Translations under genes and position numbers: made by a program | Shown here: positions 1 through 5,284 of the stretch, piece by piece | Layout: each line of letters starts with the position of its first letter | How positions within the stretch are numbered: the stretch's first letter is position 1 | DNA from: Gammaproteobacteria bacterium UBA3532 | GTDB lineage: Bacteria > Pseudomonadota > Gammaproteobacteria > Enterobacterales > UBA3532 | Direction: 5' to 3' | DNA length: 5,284 nt | Assembly (NCBI GenBank): GCA_002376965.1 | Contig: DFOV01000402.1 | Coordinates: 1 to 5,284 of the forward strand | Notes under the pieces: generated by a model | What the model was told of the DNA's origin: nothing | What the model saw: the letters and a program-made list of their open reading frames with translations, nothing else | The model's database searches: none

Positions 1-3000
1 TTGCATATCATAGCCTGCAACGCCGATTGAAATACCCAGCCTTCGCTTAGGATCATGTACAATTTCTTTGCCCAGCTGTTCACTGATATAATCATCGAGC
101 TTATTAACAAGATGCTCAAAGTGGCTCAGGATGCGTTCACACACCGTAATCGCACATTCTGAACGGGTTTCAGGAAAGAGGATAACAAACTCATCACCAC
201 CAAAACGGGCTGCAAAGTCCAGGTCGCGAATGCTGGTCTGAACAATATTGGCAAAACGTTGCAGCACAATATCTCCCACATCATGACCATAGGTATCGTT
301 GTAATGCTTAAAGTTATCCAAATCAACGAAAGCAATCGATAAGTCATGTTCAGGTTGCCCTTTATAGCGCTTCACGCGCTGGATCTCTTCTGACAGCCGC
401 ATCTCCCAGGACGTACGGTTTGACAGACCTGTCAGCACATCCGTGGTGGATAGACGTTTTAGCTCGGCTTCTTTTTCCAGCTTAGCGATTACTGTACTTA
501 GTTGATTACTGGCCAGAATAATCATGTCTAAATCATCATGGGTCAGTGTCAGCCCTTCATCCAGCGTTCCTAAAAGCAGAGCATACTCCGAATCATCCGA
601 TGGCTGCATCCTAATGGTCGCCAGCGACTGCAAGGCCATAGGCAAATATGGCATCAAGCGCAATCGCTCATAATTGAGAACCGCTTGCTCCTCAAAGCTG
701 TCGCTGTTATCCATCAAGTTATCAATCCAGTCAACCGGAAATGATTTAGGCATCGATGAATCAACAATCGACCAATGATTGTGCGATTGCTGCAATATCA
801 CCACAATTTCGATGGGATAGTGAGAGCGAATTTGTTTGATAAAATAGCTGCAAACATCATGATCACTTTCACTGACCACAAAAATGGTTTGCAGGCTCTG
901 TAAAAACTGTATTTCATGCAGCTTCTCTTGCAAACGCCGAATTTCTGTTTCTTTCGAAGCCAACCCAAGAAAGGGTAATAAATTAACACTGGCTTCTTCC
1001 AATACCGCACAAGATTGCGCCGCTTCTGGATCGTCTGCCAGGCGACAAAACCAGCCACTGTAAGTCTCATTATTCACCTGATTGCAAGCCACCAGTGCCT
1101 CAGCAATAAAGGTTTCGATCTTCACCTGACGGTGACGTTTTAAAAACAGGGCGTATTCAAAGAGCACAAACAATTTCAAGCACTTGTCGGCATAAATGTT
1201 GTTGTCTAATGCCGCAACGGATAGCTCGAATGCACCTTCAATGTCTTCAAATGGCGCAATATGCTCAATACTGAACAGCGCCACGGCAAGATGGAACATC
1301 GAGCGAACCTGGCTGTTAATCTGGCATTCGTTTTCTGTGACCTGAGCAAACAGCTTCATTGCATATACTTTTTCACCGCAAAGATAAGCGCTGATCGCTG
1401 TTAGCAAACGCACCTCAATTATTTCATGATAGGGAATGTTACGAATGCCCAGAACATTCATCAGCTCCAATGTTGAATCAAAAGCAATCATCGCCTGACG
1501 GTGACTTCGTGCCACCATGGCATTGAATCCAAGATTGAATAATGTCGCTCCTATCTCCTGATAGTCTCGGATGTGCCAGATGTGAGCCAGCGCCAGACGG
1601 AACTTAGCATGGGCTTCAACATAATCTCCCAGCAGCATGTGCATATAGCCCAAGCCGTTGTTGACGCCGATCAGCTCAACCGGATTTCCAAACTTTCGTC
1701 GAACCCGTTCACATTTGTACAAGCAATCCAGGGCATCACGAAAACGCTCTTGTAGCGTTAAGACAACACTGAACTCCTGGTAGGCTGTCGCCAGATTATG
1801 TTCGTCTTTAAGAGTGATATACCAATCGATAGCTGTATTGCAGTTGCCTTCGTACAAGCGCAGGGTCTTTTGATAGTCTTTAATAATGCTTTCGTAGTAG
1901 CGGTGAAAGGTATAGCTCTTACGGTGGCAATAGGCCTGCATTAGCGGCGGTGCGAGGTGTATCAGCGACAGCAAGCTTTCATAATTTACATGGTTGAGGC
2001 TTTGCCCTTCAATCTGCAATAAGGTATACAACGCGAACATTTCATCGGTTGCTGAGATAGCCTCTTGCGCGATACTGAGCGAGTTGGCGGCATAGCGCCT
2101 GGCCGTTTTCATTTCCATGCGCTTATAAAAACAAAGCGCCAGCTTACGATGTAAGCGTGCCAAAATCAGATCGTGCTGATGAACATAGGTGGTTGCAGCC
2201 AGACGTTCGTATAAGATGGCCGCATGACTCAAGTCGTTGAGAAAATAAAGGCCATCGGCATATTGCTCATAATCTCGAAAACCTCTCTCACTGTCGATTT
2301 TATCGACCGACTTGGTTTGGTTATCGGCAAACAGCAGTTTGATATCAGAAAAAGCCAATAAGGCTATTTGCTCAGAGAGTAGTCGTCGATTTTCACTGTA
2401 TTCATCTTTTTTCAGCGACAGCCATACGACCGGATCTCTGCGCTCTTCACGCTCGGACGAGGCTAGCGAAATTCGCCGGTCTTCAAGCATGCGTACAAAA
2501 TCACGCCAGGCAATAATGGTTGAGTCTTCTTCAAACCGGACATTGGAATCATAGGTAGCTATGATGCAAAAACGCCCGTCTGGCGCTTTCTCACTAATAT
2601 GAGCGAACCACTCCCAGGTCGACGGCGAAGCATACTCAATATTCTCCAACCATATAACCGTGTCTTGCCCATCCAGCCAATGGGTAAGGTAGCCCGTCAT
2701 GGCATTCAGCATCTCAGGCTTTAGATGTCCGACCTCTTCATAAAAACTTTCATCGCGCACTTGCAACTGGCATTCTGTGGTGAGAAAAGCCACCAACTGT
2801 TCATGGAGCGGCTGGTAGAGCTCGTCATCTAACGCTTTACCGTCAGCAAACTCATGGTAAAGACTGCGCAGCGGAGCATACGGGCGTAGATGCTTACCCG
2901 GCTCAAACTTAATATTGATTCGTACAGAAGGGTTAAGCGAAGCAATCAAGCGATCGACACGCCACTCATGCTCAACCATTTCTGTATGGTCAAACGCGAC

Positions 3001-3078
3001 AAATTTAGAATTTCCGCTTTTGACCTGTTGCCAATACTGATAAAGCAACTGCTCAGGCAATTCAGACACTAATGCCAT
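1..3078 (-). CDS. Degenerate STAND ATPase-TPR-GAF-GGDEF protein, putative diguanylate cyclase (3' end outside window)
   Basis: The frame is open for 1026 codons from the ATG at 3078-3076 to the left edge, with no stop. Residues 1-160 resemble the AAA_16/STAND ATPase module: YAPLRSLYHEF at 67-77 fits the stretch after the P-loop, and VIWLENIEYASPS at 141-153 resembles Walker B. The expected Walker A segment (about 25-45) has no GxxGxGK[ST], so ATP hydrolysis is doubtful. Residues about 262-705 are helical and TPR-like, for example around 471-504 and 509-540. A short coiled linker (709-732) leads to a GAF-like domain (about 722-862). The GGDEF domain starts at DVLTGLSNR (880-888). It has D919, N927, D928 and D936, an inhibitory RxxD site (R951, D954), GGDEF at 960-964 and SIGVA at 1017-1021. 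These residues predict synthesis of c-di-GMP from two GTP with product feedback. The stretch from GGDEF to SIGVA looks somewhat longer than usual. No membrane segment or signal peptide is seen, so it is probably cytosolic. The start has only a weak GGTGG upstream (3094-3090); in-frame TTG and GTG codons lie a few codons further up. Confidence 0.9.
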   Translation of the reverse strand, partial: MALVSELPEQLLYQYWQQVKSGNSKFVAFDHTEMVEHEWRVDRLIASLNPSVRINIKFEPGKHLRPYAPLRSLYHEFADGKALDDELYQPLHEQLVAFLTTECQLQVRDESFYEEVGHLKPEMLNAMTGYLTHWLDGQDTVIWLENIEYASPSTWEWFAHISEKAPDGRFCIIATYDSNVRFEEDSTIIAWRDFVRMLEDRRISLASSEREERRDPVVWLSLKKDEYSENRRLLSEQIALLAFSDIKLLFADNQTKSVDKIDSERGFRDYEQYADGLYFLNDLSHAAILYERLAATTYVHQHDLILARLHRKLALCFYKRMEMKTARRYAANSLSIAQEAISATDEMFALYTLLQIEGQSLNHVNYESLLSLIHLAPPLMQAYCHRKSYTFHRYYESIIKDYQKTLRLYEGNCNTAIDWYITLKDEHNLATAYQEFSVVLTLQERFRDALDCLYKCERVRRKFGNPVELIGVNNGLGYMHMLLGDYVEAHAKFRLALAHIWHIRDYQEIGATLFNLGFNAMVARSHRQAMIAFDSTLELMNVLGIRNIPYHEIIEVRLLTAISAYLCGEKVYAMKLFAQVTENECQINSQVRSMFHLAVALFSIEHIAPFEDIEGAFELSVAALDNNIYADKCLKLFVLFEYALFLKRHRQVKIETFIAEALVACNQVNNETYSGWFCRLADDPEAAQSCAVLEEASVNLLPFLGLASKETEIRRLQEKLHEIQFLQSLQTIFVVSESDHDVCSYFIKQIRSHYPIEIVVILQQSHNHWSIVDSSMPKSFPVDWIDNLMDNSDSFEEQAVLNYERLRLMPYLPMALQSLATIRMQPSDDSEYALLLGTLDEGLTLTHDDLDMIILASNQLSTVIAKLEKEAELKRLSTTDVLTGLSNRTSWEMRLSEEIQRVKRYKGQPEHDLSIAFVDLDNFKHYNDTYGHDVGDIVLQRFANIVQTSIRDLDFAARFGGDEFVILFPETRSECAITVCERILSHFEHLVNKLDDYISEQLGKEIVHDPKRRLGISIGVAGYDMQ

Positions 3079-3109
3079 AGAGAAACGTACCACCAACCAT
3101 TATCTACAG

Positions 3110-3137
3110 AACATATAGACTAAGCTTAGTCTGTCAC
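3110..3137 (-). promoter_or_regulatory. Candidate sigma-70 promoter of the GGDEF gene
   Basis: Read on the minus strand, GTGACA (3137-3132) matches 5 of 6 bases of the -35 consensus. It is followed after 16 bases by TATGTT (3115-3110), which matches 4 of 6 bases of the -10 consensus. Transcription would begin near 3103 and give a leader of about 25 bases before the ATG at 3078. The spacer is filled by a perfect palindrome. This is motif reading only. Confidence 0.4.
3117..3132. promoter_or_regulatory. 16-bp perfect palindrome, candidate operator
   Basis: AGACTAAGCTTAGTCT is its own reverse complement over all 16 bases. It lies between the candidate -35 and -10 boxes of the leftward GGDEF gene and about 50 bases upstream of the sigma-28-like promoter of the rightward gene. 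That position suits a dimeric regulator acting mainly on the GGDEF gene. I do not recognise it as the site of a known regulator family. It is not followed by a T run in either direction, so it is not a terminator. Confidence 0.4.
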
Positions 3138-3182
3138 GACCAATATTGTAGGGTAATTATGAGTTTTAACGCAGAAAATGGT

Positions 3183-3209
3183 TAAAGTTTGGCCGGCAAT
3201 CACCGATAC
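3183..3209 (+). promoter_or_regulatory. Sigma-28 (FliA) flagellar-type promoter
   Basis: The -35 element TAAAGTTT (3183-3190) matches the enterobacterial FliA consensus at all 8 positions. After exactly 11 bases comes ACCGATAC (3202-3209), which matches GCCGATAA at 6 of 8 positions including the core CCGATA. The expected start of transcription is near 3215-3217. This precedes the ribosome binding site TTGGAG (3227-3231 for TGGAG) and the ATG at 3242, giving a leader of about 25 bases. The spacing, orientation and distance to the gene all agree, which makes chance less likely. It predicts expression with late flagellar and chemotaxis genes. Confidence 0.65.
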
Positions 3210-3241
3210 TGGACATATAGCTAGATTGGAGCACTCGGATC

Positions 3242-4516
3242 ATGGTAAACGGTATTCATCCTTCACATACGACTGGTATAGGCACTGGGTTTGACAGAAG
3301 GCCTCAAACACCCGGTCATATACAACAAGCGCAACAACAAGCTGGTGGCGTTGCTATCCGTCCCGACCCTCAGCAACTGACACTCAATGCAGCTTTGGAA
3401 AAAATTAATGAAAAGCTAGAATCCATGGGCCTGCGAACTACGTCAGCACTGGCACCTGATGAGTTTACCGCCGAGAAAGTGTCAGAACGGATTCTAGGAT
3501 TTGTCAGCCGAGGGCTGGAAAATGCCAAAGCCAGTGGTGCCAGTGATGAAGAAGTTGCTTCATTATTCGAAGCCGCCAAGTCAGGATTTGAACAAGGGTT
3601 TAATGAAGCCAAAGACATTTTAAAAGAACTGGATGCCCTTACCCCCAAGGTTGAAGAAGACATCGGTCAGACATACGACTTGGTTCATAAAGGTTTTGAC
3701 AAATTAGCCGAAACGCTTCCAGGCTACGTGCCTCCACCACAGGAACAAAGCGAGGGCGAAAAATCTTCTCAAGCTAGCAACACAACAAGTAGCGCCGAAC
3801 TATCAGCCAGCAAAACATCTGCACCTCAAAATGTGCGCTACGCAGAGTCAGCCAGTTATGCACGAGAAGACGTTTTTAGCCTGGACATTCAAACCAATGA
3901 TGGCGATATCGTAACCCTGTATTTCGACAACACCCAGGCCGAAGGTTACCAAGAACGTTATCGTCATAACCCTGGACAATCCAGCTATCAATTGGATGCC
4001 TTTTCTCTTAGCTCGTCGAATCTGTCTTTAAGTGTTCAAGGAAGTCTGGACGAAGACGAGCTGGCGTCGATCAATGAGCTGGTTGGAAATATTGGTGGCG
4101 TAGCAGAAGACTTCTTCGCTGGTGACATCGAAGGGGCCTTTAATAAAGCGCTAGAACTCGGCCTGGATACGAGCGAACTGGCTTCGTTCAGCCTGGATTT
4201 AACGACCACTGAAACGTATCAATATGCCGCGGCCTATCAAGCCAACGCGCCACAAACTCCAGCCAGTGGCAGCCCGGTTAATCACTTATTGGACTATGTT
4301 AAATCGATTCAGGAACAGGTCGAACAAACCCGAGAAAAGCTTTCATCGGTCAATCCTGAATCCTTTACCCGGGACTTGCTAGACACGCTGTTTACCCATC
4401 ATCCGCAGTTTACAGAAAAGGCCGAAGAGGAGCAGCAGCAATCACGCAACACTTTGCAAGAGCTGCTGGATATAGCCATTCCTCAACAGGAACAGCAAAC
4501 ACCCGACTCAGTTTGA
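3242..4516 (+). CDS. Conserved hypothetical two-domain protein, N-terminal part DUF5610-like
   Basis: The gene encodes 424 residues. Its ATG follows TTGGAG (ending at 3231) with a 10-base gap. No signal peptide or membrane segment is seen and the protein has no cysteine or tryptophan, so it is probably cytosolic and acidic. Residues 1-45 are Gly/Gln-rich and disordered-looking. Residues about 46-162 are helical and include FTAEKVSERILGFV (75-88), SGFEQGFNEAKDIL (114-127) and DIGQTYDLVHKGF (140-152), a pattern I associate with DUF5610; this assignment is from memory. Residues 164-200 form a Pro, then Ser/Thr/Gln-rich linker. Residues about 203-330 form a second module: predicted beta strands (FSLDIQTNDGDIVTLYF, 212-228), then a helical part with DEDELASINELV (270-281) and FFAGDIEGAFNKALELGLD (291-309). 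The tail (about 345-424) is partly coiled coil and Gln/Glu-rich. A sigma-28-like promoter upstream suggests flagellar co-regulation. It is divergent from a GGDEF gene. The biochemical function is unknown; a scaffold or regulatory role is only a guess. Confidence 0.9.
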   Translation: MVNGIHPSHTTGIGTGFDRRPQTPGHIQQAQQQAGGVAIRPDPQQLTLNAALEKINEKLESMGLRTTSALAPDEFTAEKVSERILGFVSRGLENAKASGASDEEVASLFEAAKSGFEQGFNEAKDILKELDALTPKVEEDIGQTYDLVHKGFDKLAETLPGYVPPPQEQSEGEKSSQASNTTSSAELSASKTSAPQNVRYAESASYAREDVFSLDIQTNDGDIVTLYFDNTQAEGYQERYRHNPGQSSYQLDAFSLSSSNLSLSVQGSLDEDELASINELVGNIGGVAEDFFAGDIEGAFNKALELGLDTSELASFSLDLTTTETYQYAAAYQANAPQTPASGSPVNHLLDYVKSIQEQVEQTREKLSSVNPESFTRDLLDTLFTHHPQFTEKAEEEQQQSRNTLQELLDIAIPQQEQQTPDSV

Positions 4517-4519
4517 GCC

Positions 4520-4565
4520 GGTGCCATCTCAACCACATTTTTGCGCGCGTTGTTGAGATGGCATC
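4520..4565. repeat. Hairpin-forming inverted repeat after the stop codon
   Basis: TGCCATCTCAAC (4522-4533) and GTTGAGATGGCA (4552-4563) are perfect 12-bp inverted repeats around an 18-base loop. A G-T wobble and a G-C pair can extend the stem to 4520 and 4565. It begins four bases after the stop codon of the upstream gene and could stabilise or end that transcript. No T run follows the stem on either strand, so it is not a standard intrinsic terminator. It may also be the left part of the palindromic element that follows. Confidence 0.6.
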
Positions 4566-4582
4566 CAGGTTCAACCCTGTTA

Positions 4583-4712
4583 GCCCCTTATCGCTGAGCG
4601 GCTGGAGATTTCTTACGCAAAACGCCGTGAAATCATCCCTGATGGCTCAACCGCCGCATCCATGCGGCAGATGTTTGCTCCAGAAACCTCCAGCCGCTCA
4701 GCGATAAGGGGC
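4583..4712. repeat. About 130-bp palindromic intergenic element (MITE- or REP-like)
   Basis: The outer arms 4583-4607 and 4688-4712 are perfect 25-bp inverted repeats beginning GCCCCTTATC and ending GATAAGGGGC. After one mismatch, five more bases pair (4609-4613 with 4682-4686). Inside, GCCGCAT (4653-4659) and ATGCGGC (4662-4668) form a tight hairpin, and CATC (4634-4637) with GATG (4641-4644) another. The interior resembles short palindromic intergenic repeats that I associate with marine gammaproteobacterial genomes; this is recollection, not a search result. I see no transposase, and the flanks show no clear target-site duplication. It lies between two convergent genes, a usual place for such elements, and could cap both transcripts as a stem-loop. 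A 64-codon open frame across it is a by-product. Confidence 0.65.
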
Positions 4713-4774
4713 CGAGATGAATCAGATCTTTCCCTGGCTTAGGCGCGAATTGTCGCTCTCTTAACTACTTGGTC

Positions 4775-5284
4775 TTATTTACTTGGCTGGTAAACCTTCA
4801 CATTCTCAGCCCCCTGCTCCATCAGATGATGAACTTGGACCTTGCTCATCACCCCCTTATCACAGTAAAGAGCGTATGACTTGTCTTGGGAAAGTGCCGA
4901 AAACTTGGTGCTTAATTCGTAAAACGGGATTTTTAGTATGTCATTGTTGGTAAGAAATAGCGGCTTTTTCTCTTCTTCGGTGGGATGACGAATATCGATC
5001 ACCACATCATCCAGCGATGGCGTGCTCACCACTTCAACCCCGTCAAAAGAGACAACGCTTTTTTCGATCACTTCATCAATATTTTGAACCTGCGTTTGCT
5101 CCAACGCCTGCTCAAGCACACCAAAGTCAAACTTACTTTCTTCGGCTTCCACTTTGGAGCGCTTAGCACTGATAGTCGGACGATCAGAGATCACACCACA
5201 GTATTCAGGCATCGCGGCGGCAAAACCTGCCGTACCAATTTCTGCCGCCAAATCGATAATGGGCTGCTTGTCCCAAGTGACCAG
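4775..5284 (-). CDS. thiI: tRNA 4-thiouridine synthase / sulfurtransferase ThiI, C-terminal 169 residues (5' end outside window)
   Basis: ThiI uses ATP to activate U8 of tRNA and inserts sulfur carried as a persulfide on its rhodanese domain; it also supplies sulfur for the thiazole of thiamine. The visible part begins near the end of the PP-loop adenylation domain, with MPEYCGVIS (visible residues 25-33), the signature around the cysteine equivalent to E. coli C344. The rhodanese domain follows, with DVVIDIRHP, then PFYELSTKF and LYCDKGVMS. Cysteine 141 of the visible part is the persulfide cysteine (E. coli C456). The two cysteines are 112 residues apart, the same as in E. coli, so the long, rhodanese-bearing form is intact here. 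The C-terminus NVKVYQPSK resembles E. coli ThiI. The frame is open to the right edge, so an apparent start at the TTG at 5251 is not real. The stop TAA is at 4777-4775. The gene converges on the unknown 424-residue protein gene. No standard terminator is visible between them. Confidence 0.96.
   Translation of the reverse strand: MVTWDKQPIIDLAAEIGTAGFAAAMPEYCGVISDRPTISAKRSKVEAEESKFDFGVLEQALEQTQVQNIDEVIEKSVVSFDGVEVVSTPSLDDVVIDIRHPTEEEKKPLFLTNNDILKIPFYELSTKFSALSQDKSYALYCDKGVMSKVQVHHLMEQGAENVKVYQPSK

Noticed and set aside
798..1070. Minus-strand 90-codon frame inside the GGDEF gene.
   Set aside because: It lies in another frame of a long gene with clear domain content, and its translation shows no domain or sensible composition. 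The same holds for frames at 126-347, 1573-1755, 2312-2554 and 2890-3072.
3126..3160. Possible sigma-70 promoter facing right (CTGTCA at 3131-3136 and AATTAT at 3155-3160).
   Set aside because: Each box matches only 4 of 6 bases, with an 18-base spacer. The sigma-28 motif downstream is a much better match and closer to the gene.
3141..3175. Possible sigma-28 promoter facing left for the GGDEF gene, from a TAAAAC-like stretch on the minus strand.
   Set aside because: No CCGATA-like -10 element lies at the required 11-base spacing.
3370..3663. 97-codon minus-strand frame opposite the 424-residue protein gene.
   Set aside because: It is Ser/Ala-rich, as expected from the antisense of an acidic helical coding region, and no start signal supports it.
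4513..4707. 64-codon open reading frame on the plus strand.
   Set aside because: It overlaps the end of the upstream gene and runs through both inverted-repeat structures. It has no convincing ribosome binding site, and its translation reflects the repeat rather than a protein family.
4741..4774. Intrinsic terminator for thiI just past its stop codon.
   Set aside because: Only a weak 4-bp stem (GCGA/TCGC) and a short direct repeat (TACTTGG at 4766-4772 and 4780-4786) are present, with no T run on the minus strand.
1..5284. CRISPR array, tRNA or rRNA gene, integrase or transposase, and defence system.
   Set aside because: No regularly spaced repeats, cloverleaf or rRNA-like stretch, and no recombinase or nuclease motifs were seen in any supported gene.

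Overview
The window looks like chromosomal DNA of a motile gammaproteobacterium, probably a marine or aquatic lineage, with moderate GC. Three things point there. A partial gene at the right edge is a tRNA sulfurtransferase ThiI with the C-terminal rhodanese extension typical of gammaproteobacteria. The central gene belongs to a conserved hypothetical family I associate with gammaproteobacteria, and it has a flagellar-type (sigma-28) promoter. The long leftward gene is a large multidomain diguanylate cyclase. The genus cannot be fixed from the sequence.

Layout: (1) From the left edge to 3078, on the minus strand, one uninterrupted reading frame of at least 1026 codons encodes a degenerate STAND-type ATPase module, a long TPR-like helical region, a GAF-like domain and a GGDEF domain. 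Only the last few dozen residues are cut off by the window edge. (2) Positions 3079-3241 are a divergent promoter region. It holds a near-consensus sigma-28 promoter facing right, a candidate sigma-70 promoter facing left, and a 16-bp perfect palindrome that fills the spacer of the leftward promoter. (3) Positions 3242-4516, plus strand, encode a 424-residue cytosolic protein of unknown function with two globular parts joined by a Ser/Thr/Gln-rich linker. The first part resembles DUF5610. (4) Positions 4517-4774 are a convergent intergenic region with a hairpin just after the stop codon and a roughly 130-bp palindromic element bounded by perfect 25-bp inverted repeats. (5) From 4775 to the right edge, minus strand, is the C-terminal 169 residues of ThiI.

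The divergent pair suggests a link between c-di-GMP signalling and the flagellar regulon. A probable cyclase with an intact active site and inhibitory site, sensing through ATPase-like, TPR and GAF modules, starts back to back with a gene that looks FliA-dependent. That link rests on promoter motifs and adjacency only. ThiI is a housekeeping gene and is probably functionally unrelated.
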